A stretch of DNA of 64,000 bases from Naumannella halotolerans (GCF_004364645.1 NZ_SOAW01000004.1:1-64000), one strand, 5' to 3'. Counted from the stretch's first letter, positions 43,377 through 52,042 are shown. Made by a program: numbers and translations. The notes: generated by a model not told the origin, from the sequence alone.

Positions 43377-44944
43377 TGATGCGCTCGCTGTGGTGGTATC
43401 CGTGGCGGGCGCTGCGGGAGTTGGGGTGGTGGTTGATGCGGCTGTTCCGGTTGGTCGGTCGCCACCCTTTCCGCACTCTCGTTCTCGGCCTGGTGGTGGG
43501 GTGGTTCGCGTGGGGGCGTGATGACTGGCGACCGATGATCTTGGTCACGATCGTGCTGCTCGGCTTCGGGTTGTGGGCACGCCTGGCTCCGGCGCCCTTC
43601 GACCGATGGGTATCGATGCCGTTGTTCCGCTATCGAAAGAAGCGGTTCGTTCGTCGCTCCTGGGGTCGGGTGCTGACTGGGTCTGGTCTGGTTCAGCGCG
43701 AGTATGCCGAGCAGGAGAAGGGCCGGGTGACGGTGGTGCCTTCGCTGCGGCGACTTCAGTGGCGCCAGGGTCGGTTGATCGCCGTTCCGGGGATCTTGTT
43801 CGGCCAGACGGTAGAGGACTATCAGGCTGCTGCCGAGAAGATCCGGACCGCTTTCAACGCACGCCGGCTGTTGGTGGTTCCGAACGCGAATGACACCGCG
43901 TGTGAGCTGGTGATGCTGTTCGGTGATGCGTTGGCGGCACCGTTCCAGGCACCGATGCCGGAGTTGTCATCGGTGCAGACCGACAAGGTGCTGGTGGGTC
44001 GGACCGAGGAGGACGCACCGTGGTCACTGCCGTTGATCTCGACCGTGCTGGCTGGGTCCAGTGGCTCGGGTAAGGGGTCGGTGATGTGGGCGATCGTGCT
44101 CGCTCTTGGTCCGGCGGTGCGGATCGGGCTGGTCGAGCTGTTGGGGATCGATCTCAAGGGCGGTGTGGAGATGAAGATGGCGCCCAAGCTGTTCACTCGC
44201 CTAGCGACGACGGCCGAGGAGGCGGTACAGCTCCTCGAAGAGACGGTGATCTCCATGCAACGCCGGCTGGACGAGATGGGCGGCGTCACACGGCTGCATG
44301 AACCAAAGGTGGGTGCGCCGGCGGTGGTTGTGGTGATCGATGAGCTCGCCGCGTTGACTTCCTACATCACGGATCGGGACTTGAAGAAGCGGGGCGAGGC
44401 CGCGTTGGCGTTGATCCTCACCATGGGTCGAGCTCCCGGGTTCCATGTGCTGGCGTTTGTTCAGGATCCTCGCAAGGAAGTTCTGGGTATGCGGCAGCAC
44501 TTCAAACAGTTGTTCGGGTTGCGGCTGGCGGAGAAGGAAGAAGTGGCGATGGTGCTCGGCGAGGGTGCGGTGGCTCGTGGCGCTGCCTGTCACAAGATCC
44601 CGCCGGGGAAACCTGGCACGGGCTATGTGCGTGGCGAGAACGGAATGATCACCCGGGTTCGTGCTGGTTTCGTGACCGATGCCATGCTGCGCCAAGCCAA
44701 CGAGCTGTTCCGGGCTCCGCGGCAGATCCCGATCATCCCGCCCGGCCCGGAGGTTGAGAACCCGAAGCCGAACCGGCGGCCGCGCAAGCCCCGGCGAAAG
44801 GCCGACGAGGACCAGGACGAGACACCGCTGAAGAATCCGGGTGATTGCGAGAACCCGGACGACGGTGAACATCCGGGTCGCAAGCCGCGACGCCGTCGTC
44901 GCCCCCGGAACACCGGTCAGGACAATCCCGAGGAGTCGTCATGA
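43373..44944 (+). CDS. FtsK/SpoIIIE-type DNA translocase for conjugal transfer (TraSA/TraB-like)
   Basis: 523 aa. Two N-terminal membrane helices (about 18-65) are followed by a cytoplasmic FtsK domain: Walker A GSSGSGKGS at 228-236, Walker B VVVVIDELAALTSY near 320, and VLAFVQDPRKEVLGMRQHF. Such proteins pump double-stranded element DNA between actinomycete cells as hexamers. The last 50 residues are Pro/Arg/Asp-rich, possibly a flexible tail. It overlaps its neighbours by four bases on both sides. Confidence 0.92.
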   Translation: MMMRSLWWYPWRALRELGWWLMRLFRLVGRHPFRTLVLGLVVGWFAWGRDDWRPMILVTIVLLGFGLWARLAPAPFDRWVSMPLFRYRKKRFVRRSWGRVLTGSGLVQREYAEQEKGRVTVVPSLRRLQWRQGRLIAVPGILFGQTVEDYQAAAEKIRTAFNARRLLVVPNANDTACELVMLFGDALAAPFQAPMPELSSVQTDKVLVGRTEEDAPWSLPLISTVLAGSSGSGKGSVMWAIVLALGPAVRIGLVELLGIDLKGGVEMKMAPKLFTRLATTAEEAVQLLEETVISMQRRLDEMGGVTRLHEPKVGAPAVVVVIDELAALTSYITDRDLKKRGEAALALILTMGRAPGFHVLAFVQDPRKEVLGMRQHFKQLFGLRLAEKEEVAMVLGEGAVARGAACHKIPPGKPGTGYVRGENGMITRVRAGFVTDAMLRQANELFRAPRQIPIIPPGPEVENPKPNRRPRKPRRKADEDQDETPLKNPGDCENPDDGEHPGRKPRRRRRPRNTGQDNPEESS

Positions 44945-45300
44945 TTACCGCCGACAACACGGTGAATGCTGCGGTCGATGTGTGGACAGTGGCGAGGTGG
45001 GACTACCGGGCGCACGTGGTCACGAACGCCCTCTCCGACCGATGGCGTCGAGTTGGCTGGGTCTCCGCAGCGGCATGCAGCGATCAGGCTGCCACGGTCG
45101 AGTTGTGCGCTGTATGTCCTGTGGCATCGGAGTGTTTGGCGGCTGCGTTGATCATCGAGGATCCAGCTCCGCTACGGGCCGGGCACACGGTCAGGGACAG
45201 GTTGGTGCTGTGGCAGGAACTGGAGGATGCTGCCTGGGCCGATGACCCGGAGTTGTACGCGCTGCTCTCCCCGACCGGACAGATGAGGCCGGATCGATGA
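44941..45300 (+). CDS. Small WhiB-like protein of the AICE
   Basis: 119 aa. Four cysteines, C46, C56, C59 and C65 (AACSDQAATVELCAVCPVASECLAAAL), resemble the WhiB iron-sulphur cluster site, but the first spacing (nine residues) is shorter than usual and the GxWGG turn is replaced by PLRAGHTVRDR. It overlaps both neighbours by four bases, inside the transfer operon. It could sense redox or nitric oxide to time element transfer; this is inference. Confidence 0.72.
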   Translation: MITADNTVNAAVDVWTVARWDYRAHVVTNALSDRWRRVGWVSAAACSDQAATVELCAVCPVASECLAAALIIEDPAPLRAGHTVRDRLVLWQELEDAAWADDPELYALLSPTGQMRPDR

Positions 45301-46802
45301 CGGCGCCGATCATGGCCGGGCGTCTGGCCGGTGACGTGGTGCGCGAGCTCGCGACCAATGAGCGGGTATGTGTGCGGCCGATCATGCGGCGGGTGCTGGA
45401 TCGTCAGACTGGGACTGAGACGACGGTCGCGATTGCTTGCGGGTCACGGCGAGAGGCGGTCTGCCCCTCGTGTGCTCACAAAGCGCGGGTTCTGCGGATG
45501 CACCAGTGCGAGGAAGGCTGGCACCTCACCGACGAACCGGATGGGACTGATTCCGCCGGAATCACTTCCGCTCCGCAAACGCCGCCCGAACAGGCACCAG
45601 ACGAGCCCAGTCCTGGTCAGCTGGTGGCGGGGAGCCGCACATCGAGGTCGACCCGGCGTCGTGGGGATGCTCCGGATCTTCCGCGCGTACCGATGGACGA
45701 TCGCACGGTGGGGATGGTCTATCGGACACCGGAGGGTCGGGAGTTTCGTCCGTCGATGTTCCTGACGCTGACGCTCCCCTCCTACGGCGCAGTACGGGAC
45801 GGCGCTCCGGTGGACCCGGCGAGCTATGACTACCGTCGGCAAGCCCGGGACACGGTGCACCTGGCTGCGCTGTGGGATCGGTTCACCAAGAACCTGCGTC
45901 GGGCGACGGGGTTCAATGTGCAGTACTTCGCCACGGTGGAGCCACAGCTTCGTCTTGCCCCGCACATCCATGCCGCTGTCCGGGGTGCGATCTCGCACGA
46001 GACGATCCGTCAGATGATCGCTTCGACCTATCACCAGGTGTGGTGGCCCAAGCACGACGAACCGGTCTTCGTCGATGTTGTGCCCGTCTGGACCGGGGGC
46101 GGTGGTTATGCAGACCCCACGACAGGTGAGTTGTTACCGATGTGGGATGAGGCACGGACGGCAGCTTCGGAACCGGCACACGTGGTCCGGTTCGGCAAGC
46201 AGCACGAGTCACGCGGCATCGTGGCACCCTCGGCCGAAGCCGACCGGGCAGTGCGGTACCTGACGAAGTATCTGACAAAGTCGATCACCGATCCGCTTCA
46301 TGATGACGAGAACTCGCCGCGTCGCCTCGCCCACATTCTGCGGATGGAAGCCGAACTGCGGTTCGAGCCGTGTTCGCCCCAGTGCGCGAACTGGTTGCGC
46401 TACGGCGTCCAGCCCGATCAGGCTCACCCCGGCATGATGCCCGGTCAATGCCCGAAGAAGGCCCACGACCGCGATCACCTCGGACTGGGCGGGCGCCGTG
46501 TCCTGGTGTCCCGTAAGTGGTCGGGAAAGACACTCACCCAGCATCGTGCTGATCGTGCCGCCGTCGTGCGTGAAACCTTGTTGTCCGCTGGCTTCCTCGA
46601 ACCCGAGATTGAGTCGATGGCCGCCGACGTCACCGATGATCATGGTCAACAGCGCTACGTATGGACCGATACCAAGGTCCCACCAGAGATCTACCCCCAA
46701 GTCATCTATCAGCTCATCCGACAACGACGCGCCTGGCGGGACCAATACGACCAGGCCAAACAGGCTGTGGAAAGTCGCTCGGCAACCGGGCCCGACCCGT
46801 AA
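45297..46802 (+). CDS. repSA: RepSA-like rolling-circle replication initiator
   Basis: 501 aa. A cysteine-rich region near the N-terminus (CGSRREAVCPSCAHKARVLR, residues about 48-67) resembles the zinc-finger part of RepSA. The HUH nuclease motif is H223-I-H225 in LRLAPHIHAAVRG. The tyrosine motif is probably in AVRYLTKYLTKSI. It initiates rolling-circle replication of the excised AICE by nicking at its origin. Location after the translocase and before xis-int matches pSAM2 order. Confidence 0.88.
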   Translation: MTAPIMAGRLAGDVVRELATNERVCVRPIMRRVLDRQTGTETTVAIACGSRREAVCPSCAHKARVLRMHQCEEGWHLTDEPDGTDSAGITSAPQTPPEQAPDEPSPGQLVAGSRTSRSTRRRGDAPDLPRVPMDDRTVGMVYRTPEGREFRPSMFLTLTLPSYGAVRDGAPVDPASYDYRRQARDTVHLAALWDRFTKNLRRATGFNVQYFATVEPQLRLAPHIHAAVRGAISHETIRQMIASTYHQVWWPKHDEPVFVDVVPVWTGGGGYADPTTGELLPMWDEARTAASEPAHVVRFGKQHESRGIVAPSAEADRAVRYLTKYLTKSITDPLHDDENSPRRLAHILRMEAELRFEPCSPQCANWLRYGVQPDQAHPGMMPGQCPKKAHDRDHLGLGGRRVLVSRKWSGKTLTQHRADRAAVVRETLLSAGFLEPEIESMAADVTDDHGQQRYVWTDTKVPPEIYPQVIYQLIRQRRAWRDQYDQAKQAVESRSATGPDP

Positions 46803-46844
46803 CGCGCGGCCATGCTGCGGCTTCCCCGGATAGTCGCCATCCCT

Positions 46845-46929
46845 CGGTCACCGGGTGGCGGGTCCAGGGTGAGCAACGCGAATCACGCAGTGACACCGAA
46901 GGTGCCCTTGACGCGCCACCCGGTGACCG
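46845..46929. promoter_or_regulatory. Long inverted repeat between rep and xis, candidate origin or hairpin
   Basis: CGGTCACCGGGTGGCG (46845-46860) and CGCCACCCGGTGACCG (46914-46929) are a perfect 16-bp inverted repeat with a 53-bp spacer. Its place right after the rep gene suits a double- or single-strand origin, or an attenuator before xis-int. Confidence 0.5.
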
Positions 46930-46984
46930 TACCCATTCAAGATCAAATCCGGGGAAGCCGTTTCCCGCAACTTGAGGAGGAGTC

Positions 46985-47170
46985 ATGTCAGTGACGAAAC
47001 TGCTGCTGAGCCCAGAAGAGGCGGGTGAACTGCTCGGGCTTGGGCGATCCACGATCTACGACTTGATCAGGATAGGAATGCTCCCGAGTGTGAAGATCGG
47101 GCGCGCACGGAAGATTCCGGCGAGCGAACTGCAGAAGTACGTTGATCGCCTGTTGGAGTCGGCGTCGTGA
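46985..47170 (+). CDS. xis: Excisionase, HTH_17/MerR-like
   Basis: 61-aa DNA-bending protein that directs the integrase toward excision. LLLSPEEAGELLGLGRSTIYDLIRIG followed by VKIGRARKIPASELQKYVDRL is the standard winged-helix excisionase pattern. An AGGAGG site precedes ATG 46985. It overlaps int by four bases. Confidence 0.92.
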   Translation: MSVTKLLLSPEEAGELLGLGRSTIYDLIRIGMLPSVKIGRARKIPASELQKYVDRLLESAS

Positions 47171-48300
47171 GCAAACGCGCCAATGGCGAAGGTTCGATCT
47201 ACCAACGATCGGATGGGCGATGGACTGCAGCAACTTACGTGCTGCGGCGAGACGGTGGGCGAGTGCGTCGCCAGGTATATGGGCGAACACGCGCCGAGGT
47301 GTCGGCGAAACTGCGGTCAATGATCAGCAAGACGGAGAACGGGGTCCCCCTCGCGGTCGAGGCTTGGACGGTTTCGAGCTACGGGGCCCGGTGGCTGGAT
47401 GATGTCGCTCGCCCGAGACTTCGCCCGGCGACGATCGCCAGCTATACAGCGACGCTTCGCCGTCACATCGAGCCTGAGATTGGCACGGTGCAGCTTCGCC
47501 GGTTACAGCCGACGCAGGTTCGTGCGCTCTTGGCCAGCAAGCTCGAATCTGGCCTGTCAGCTCGATCGGTGCAGATCATTCACTCGACTCTCCGGACCAT
47601 CTTGGCCGAGGCCGTTCGTGAGGAGCTGATCGAGCGCAACGTTGCCGCACTGGTTCGAGCGCCCACACTGGAGCGTTTGGAGGCTGAGCCCTGGTCGGTC
47701 GATGAGGCGTCACAGTTCCTTGCCACAGCAGTCCGACACCGCCTTGGGGCCTTATTCACAGTGGGTGTTGCCATCGGCCTGCGGCGTGGTGAACTGCTCG
47801 GCCTCCGATGGGAAGATGTCGATTTGGCGTCGTCGCTCCTGCGCGTGCAACAAACCGTCCAGCGCCTACCCGGTTACGGACTGGTCATCGGCCCGCCCAA
47901 ATCGCGCCGGTCCCGACGCACAATCCCCTTACCTGAGTCGTCAGCCTCAGCACTGGCCGAGCACCAGCGTCGCCAGACCGACGAGCGTCGATCAGCCGGC
48001 GATCGTTGGCAGGATTCCGGGCTGGTGTTCACCAGCACCATCGGCACCGTCGTGGAGCCCCGGAATCTTTCACGATTGTTCGAACAGCTGATGGTCGCAG
48101 CCGGTGTACGCCGGATCCGATTCCACGACCTCCGGCACACCTGCGCCTCGCTGTTGCTTGCCCAAGGCGTGCCGCCACGAGTGGTCATGGAAGTGCTCGG
48201 GCACTCGCAGCTCGCGATCACAATGGACCTCTACTCGCACGTGATGCCCACGGCCCTGCGAGAAGCGGCCGACGCGATCGACCGGGCGTTCGAGTCGTGA
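47167..48300 (+). CDS. int: Tyrosine-recombinase integrase
   Basis: 377 aa. The N-terminal arm-binding region and SAM-like domain (TIASYTATLRRHIEPEIGTVQL) precede the catalytic domain. Active-site residues are an arginine in GLRRGELLGLRWEDV, H320-D-L-R323-H324, H in LGHSQLAITMDLYSHV and Y356 as nucleophile. It recombines the tRNA-Arg att site with the element's own, and lies beside attR as usual for AICEs. Confidence 0.96.
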   Translation: MSKRANGEGSIYQRSDGRWTAATYVLRRDGGRVRRQVYGRTRAEVSAKLRSMISKTENGVPLAVEAWTVSSYGARWLDDVARPRLRPATIASYTATLRRHIEPEIGTVQLRRLQPTQVRALLASKLESGLSARSVQIIHSTLRTILAEAVREELIERNVAALVRAPTLERLEAEPWSVDEASQFLATAVRHRLGALFTVGVAIGLRRGELLGLRWEDVDLASSLLRVQQTVQRLPGYGLVIGPPKSRRSRRTIPLPESSASALAEHQRRQTDERRSAGDRWQDSGLVFTSTIGTVVEPRNLSRLFEQLMVAAGVRRIRFHDLRHTCASLLLAQGVPPRVVMEVLGHSQLAITMDLYSHVMPTALREAADAIDRAFES

Positions 48301-48303
48301 GGC

Positions 48304-48327
48304 GTTGCTGTCACGGTTGCTGTCACC
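48304..48327. promoter_or_regulatory. Subterminal repeat, possible integrase arm site (right)
   Basis: Two TTGCTGTCAC boxes at 13-bp spacing start four bases after the int stop codon. The pair matches the left copy at 35746-35769 in 22 of 24 bases and is in the same orientation. Confidence 0.6.
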
Positions 48328-48344
48328 CGTCGCCGAACGTGACG

Positions 48345-48378
48345 AACCCCAAGCCAACTACTGCTCTGACTTGGGGTT
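48345..48378. terminator. Element-borne terminator for tRNA-Arg (and int)
   Basis: AACCCCAAG (48345-48353) and CTTGGGGTT (48370-48378) form a 9-bp stem. It lies directly beyond the restored tRNA 3' end and after int, so it can end transcription from both sides. It parallels the original tRNA terminator stranded at 35577-35603. Confidence 0.6.
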
Positions 48379-48426
48379 CTGTTGCGCGCTCGGAGGGATT
48401 CGAACCCCCAACCTTCTGATCCGTAG
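48373..48426 (-). repeat. Attachment site (right) overlapping the intact tRNA-Arg
   Basis: 54 bp identical to 35598-35651; it covers the 3' part of the functional tRNA gene plus 12 bp beyond it. Confidence 0.92.
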
Positions 48427-48457
48427 TCAGATGCTCTATCCGTTAAGCTACGAGCGC
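48385..48457 (-). tRNA. tRNA-Arg(ACG)
   Basis: A 73-nt cloverleaf with a 7-bp acceptor stem (GCGCTCG/CGAGCGC), discriminator G, D arm, anticodon loop CTACGGA giving anticodon ACG, and T loop TTCGAAT. CCA is not encoded. Its 3' half was supplied by the inserted AICE. TadA, encoded at 19804-20256, should modify its wobble A. Confidence 0.96.
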
Positions 48458-48654
48458 CGGTTGGTCCTTGACCAAGCGCATACGTTACCGCCGTGATGGC
48501 CCCGGCATCAAATCGTTCGCCGATGCACCCGGATCTCGCTCCCCCCAGCCACTCCACTGCGGTCCGAGCAGCCCCCGACCGTCCGACGACTGACTCGTAC
48601 CACTGTGCCATGCAGCTCAGCATTCGGCTGGATCGTTTCAACCGCATTCACTCG

Positions 48655-48670
48655 ACTGGTAGATACCAGT
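48655..48670. promoter_or_regulatory. Palindrome upstream of pckG (GntR-like box)
   Basis: ACTGGTA-GA-TACCAGT is a perfect 7-bp inverted repeat of GntR-operator style. A related ACTGGTAG half-site recurs around 48845-48852, nearer the gene. Confidence 0.5.
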
Positions 48671-48785
48671 GGCCTCCTTTCCGTAACGCTGCTGAAACAA
48701 CGTGGGACAGGTCACGAAAGCCGTCGCTGAAGCCGTGAAGCAAAGGGTTACGAGCGGGTAAGTGACGATCTTCACAGGCGAAATG

Positions 48786-48807
48786 TGGTCTGACTCCTAT
48801 AAGACCA
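48786..48807 (+). promoter_or_regulatory. Likely pckG promoter with palindrome
   Basis: TGGTCT (48786-48791) and AGACCA (48802-48807) flank a 10-bp spacer that includes most of a TATAAG -10-like hexamer (48798-48803), about 100 nt before the start codon. Confidence 0.4.
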
Positions 48808-48907
48808 GTCGTATCGGTGGGCTACCCTCAATGCCACTCGCCAACTGGTAGCACTGCGGACAACCGCAGAGCCACACCTATACCAGCGCACCACCCAGGA
48901 GGACTCG

Positions 48908-50734
48908 ATGACCGCGACCGCCGAACCACTGCACGACGCGACACCCACGACCCACTCGGGCCTGGTGGCCTGGGTCGAGGAGGTCGCCGCACTGACCAAG
49001 CCGGAGGCGGTCGTCTGGTGCGACGGCACCGACGCCGAGTACGAACGGCTGGCCCAGGAGATGGTCGATGCGGGCACCTTGGTCCGGCTGTCGGAGGAGT
49101 CGCTGCCCAACTCGTACTACGCCCGTACCGACCCCGACGATGTCGCCCGGGTCGAGGACCGTACCTTCATCTGCTCGAAGTCCCCCGAGGATGCCGGCCC
49201 GACCAACAACTGGCGTGACCCCGAGGAGATGAAGGCCGAACTGCGCGGCCTCTTCGACGGGTCGATGCGCGGCCGCACGATGTACGTGATCCCGTTCTGC
49301 ATGGGACCGCTGGATGCACCGGACCCGAAGTTCGGTGTCGAGATCACCGACTCGGCCTACGTTGTGTTGTCGATGCGGATCATGACCCGGATCGGCCAAC
49401 CGGTTCTGGACGCCATGATCGCCAACGGCAAGGAGGCCGACTTCGTGCCCTGCCTGCACTCGGTCGGCGCCCCGCTGGAGCCCGGCCAGACCGACGTCCC
49501 GTGGCCGTGCAACACCGAGAAGTACATCGTGCAGTTCCCCGAGGAGCGCGCGATCTGGTCCTACGGATCGGGGTACGGCGGCAACTCGCTGCTGGGCAAG
49601 AAGTGCTACTCGCTGCGGATCGCCTCGGTCATGGCACGCGACGAGGGCTGGCTCGCCGAGCACATGTTGATCTTGAAGCTGACCAGCCCGGAAGGCAAGA
49701 GCTACAACATCGCCGCCGCCTTCCCCAGCGCCTGCGGCAAGACCAACCTGGCCATGCTGGAGCCGACCATCCCCGGCTGGAAGGTCGAAACCCTCGGTGA
49801 CGACATCGCCTGGATGCGCTTCGGTGACGACGGTCGCCTGTACGCCACCAACCCCGAGTTCGGCTTCTTCGGCGTCGCCCCCGGCACCGGCTGGGGCACC
49901 AACCCGAACGCCATGCGCACGATCGAGAAGGGCAACTCGTTGTTCACCAACGTCGCCCTGACCGACCACGGCAGCGTCTGGTGGGAGGGCATGACCCAGA
50001 CCAAGCCGGAGCGACTGACCGATTGGCGGGGCAACGCCTGGACACCGGATTCAGAAACCCCCGCAGCGCACCCGAACAGCCGGTTCTGCACCCCGATCAC
50101 GCAGTGCCCGATCACCGCCGCGGAGTTCGACTCCCCGGTCGGCGTACCGATCGATGCGATCCTCTTCGGCGGCCGCCGCGCGACCACGATCCCGCTGGTC
50201 GCCCAGGCCAAGGACTGGACCCACGGCGTGTTCATGGGCGCCACCTGCTCGTCGGAGACCACCGCCGCCGCCGCAGGCAAGGTGGGCGTGGTCCGACGCG
50301 ACCCGATGGCGATGCTTCCCTTCCTCGGCTACCACGCCGGTGACTACCTGAACCACTGGCTGACCATCGGCGAGCGGCATCCCGAGGCGAAGCTGCCCGA
50401 GATCTTCTTCGTCAACTGGTTCCGCAAGAGCCCCGAAGGCAAGTTCCTGTGGCCCGGTTTCGGTGAGAACGGGCGCGTACTGAAGTGGGTCACCGAGCGT
50501 CTGGAGGGTACGGCCGACGCGATCGACACCCCGGCCGGTGCCGTACCCACTGCCGACGGACTCGACCTCGAGGGTCTGGACCTGGATCCGGCCAAGCTGG
50601 AGGCGGCGACCAGGGTCGACGTCGAGGAGTGGCGCGAGGAGCTCGAGCTGGTCTCGGAGTGGTTCGACTTCCTGGAGAAGACCCCGCAGCCGCTGCGCGA
50701 CGAACTCGAGCGGATCCGTACCCAGCTCGGCTGA
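48908..50734 (+). CDS. pckG: Phosphoenolpyruvate carboxykinase (GTP)
   Basis: Converts oxaloacetate and GTP to phosphoenolpyruvate, the gluconeogenic entry step; in propionate-forming bacteria it also links PEP and the dicarboxylic acids. It is 608 aa with AGGAGG before ATG 48908. The GTP-type P-loop FPSACGKTN lies at 272-280; [29 protein letters not shown] and [12 protein letters not shown] are also diagnostic. It is monocistronic, with two palindromes upstream suggesting control by carbon source. Confidence 0.97.
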   Translation: MTATAEPLHDATPTTHSGLVAWVEEVAALTKPEAVVWCDGTDAEYERLAQEMVDAGTLVRLSEESLPNSYYARTDPDDVARVEDRTFICSKSPEDAGPTNNWRDPEEMKAELRGLFDGSMRGRTMYVIPFCMGPLDAPDPKFGVEITDSAYVVLSMRIMTRIGQPVLDAMIANGKEADFVPCLHSVGAPLEPGQTDVPWPCNTEKYIVQFPEERAIWSYGSGYGGNSLLGKKCYSLRIASVMARDEGWLAEHMLILKLTSPEGKSYNIAAAFPSACGKTNLAMLEPTIPGWKVETLGDDIAWMRFGDDGRLYATNPEFGFFGVAPGTGWGTNPNAMRTIEKGNSLFTNVALTDHGSVWWEGMTQTKPERLTDWRGNAWTPDSETPAAHPNSRFCTPITQCPITAAEFDSPVGVPIDAILFGGRRATTIPLVAQAKDWTHGVFMGATCSSETTAAAAGKVGVVRRDPMAMLPFLGYHAGDYLNHWLTIGERHPEAKLPEIFFVNWFRKSPEGKFLWPGFGENGRVLKWVTERLEGTADAIDTPAGAVPTADGLDLEGLDLDPAKLEAATRVDVEEWREELELVSEWFDFLEKTPQPLRDELERIRTQLG

Positions 50735-50804
50735 CCTGATCCGTTCCGCAGCACCCGCACCCATCGAGGCCGGACAGGTGCAGGAACTGCGGAACGGACG
50801 AGCC

Positions 50805-51980
50805 TCAGCGGGCCACCCCGCCACTCCAGGGGTGGGCCGCTGTTCGTCCTCGATCGGAGCGTGACAGCGCCTCGTACCCGCGGTTCCACAGCCACTCGAC
50901 CGGTCCGCGCCGGAACCGCCGCAGCCACAGGTGGGCGCCGAGTACGACCAGGGCGCAGATCGCGACCCAACCACCGATGCTCACCGCCGTCCGCCGCGGC
51001 GACCCGAAAGCGCCGAGGTCGAATCCCCAACCGTGGAAGACGATCGAGGCGATGATGTTCTGCACGATGTAGGCGCTCAGGGCGACCCTGCCGACCTCCG
51101 CCAGCCGCCGGCCGGCCCACCCCGGCTCCCGCGAGCCGACCAGTTCGACGATCAGTGCCAGCAACCCGGCCGCCACCACCGGCGAGATCACCCACCGCGT
51201 CAACGGCATCCAGTCCGGATCCGCGAGCCCGAGACCCAGGTCGGCGCCCAGCGCAACCGCGCCGATGAACATCAGTCGCCGCCGCAGCACCCGCCCATGG
51301 GCACCGAACACCCCATTGCGGTGGAGCCAGGCCCCGGCGAGGAAGAGGGCGATGCTGCCGGCCAGGATCAGTACCGGCTCGAACCGGAAGAGGCCGGGGT
51401 TCTGCCAGCGCAGCACGACCAGATCCCACCAGCTTCCGTCGCGGTACGGGTTCGGCTGCAACGGCTCGCCGCTGCCGAGGCTGGCCTGACCACTCAGCAG
51501 ACCAGCGGTGATGAAGAGGATCAGCGCGATGTGCACACCGGCGGTGACGGTGAACCAGACCCGTTGGCTGCGGGGGCTGGTGGCCAGCAGGCACGCAACG
51601 ATCGCGCCGGTCACCGCGTACCCCATCAGCACGTCGAACTCGATCACCAGCAGATAGTTGAGCAGCCCGTCGAGAAACAACAGCAACGCCCGCCACAGGT
51701 ACGACCCGGGCCAGCGCAGCCCGCGACGAGCAGCGGCGTCGGCTTGGATCGCCAGGCCGATGCCGAACATCAGGGTGAGCAGTCCCAGGAACTTCCCGTT
51801 CGCCAGCTGTTGCAGCACCTTCTCCAACCAGCCCTGCCAGGCCGGGAGGTCGGCAGTCACCGGCGAGTTGAGGTAGCCGAACATCCCCTCCGGGTGACTG
51901 AAGATCCAGATGTTCGTCGCGAGCGTGCCGAGGATCGCCACCCCACGGGCGATGTCCAGTGCAGGAATCCGTTCGGCCAT
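50805..51980 (-). CDS. DUF418-family membrane protein (YeiB-like)
   Basis: Multi-pass membrane protein, 391 aa, with about ten hydrophobic helices. It begins RIPALDIARGVAILGTLATNIW, the hallmark of the DUF418/YeiB group related to acyltransferases, and ends with the DUF418 region (GWVAICALVVLGAHLWLRRFRRGPVEWLWN). The function is unknown. It diverges from a TetR gene with twin operators between, so it is probably that regulator's target. Confidence 0.88.
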   Translation of the reverse strand: MAERIPALDIARGVAILGTLATNIWIFSHPEGMFGYLNSPVTADLPAWQGWLEKVLQQLANGKFLGLLTLMFGIGLAIQADAAARRGLRWPGSYLWRALLLFLDGLLNYLLVIEFDVLMGYAVTGAIVACLLATSPRSQRVWFTVTAGVHIALILFITAGLLSGQASLGSGEPLQPNPYRDGSWWDLVVLRWQNPGLFRFEPVLILAGSIALFLAGAWLHRNGVFGAHGRVLRRRLMFIGAVALGADLGLGLADPDWMPLTRWVISPVVAAGLLALIVELVGSREPGWAGRRLAEVGRVALSAYIVQNIIASIVFHGWGFDLGAFGSPRRTAVSIGGWVAICALVVLGAHLWLRRFRRGPVEWLWNRGYEALSRSDRGRTAAHPWSGGVAR

Positions 51981-51993
51981 CTCCAGACCTTTC

Positions 51994-52032
51994 TATCACG
52001 AGTGAGATACAAAAAGTATCACAGGTGTGACA
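51994..52032. promoter_or_regulatory. Twin TetR operators between the DUF418 gene and tetR
   Basis: TATCACGAGTGAGATA (51994-52009) and TATCACAGGTGTGACA (52017-52032) are imperfect palindromes of the TATCAC-N4-GTGATA type, centred 23 bp apart. Confidence 0.65.
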
Positions 52033-52042
52033 AAATGGATCC

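Larger units (their letters stand above)
35598..48426. mobile_element. Integrated pSAM2-like actinomycete element (AICE) in tRNA-Arg(ACG)
   Basis: It is bounded by identical 54-bp direct repeats (35598-35651 and 48373-48426) that match the 3' part of tRNA-Arg(ACG) plus 12 bp beyond it. Int and Xis lie at the right end, next to the intact tRNA copy. RepSA-like initiator, FtsK-like translocase and Pra-like activator give the full AICE backbone. The integrated length between repeats is 12,775 bp. The left half has lower GC and carries accessory genes. AICEs excise, replicate by rolling circle and pass as double-stranded DNA between mycelial or adjacent cells; this is family knowledge. Confidence 0.92.
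48458..48907. other. 450-bp upstream region of pckG with no convincing gene
   Basis: An 81-aa frame at 48493-48738 has no coding character. The stretch contains two palindromes, annotated separately, and probably the pckG promoter. Confidence 0.6.

Noticed and set aside
48493-48738. 81-aa frame upstream of pckG
   Set aside because: No ribosome-binding site and random composition; the region looks regulatory.
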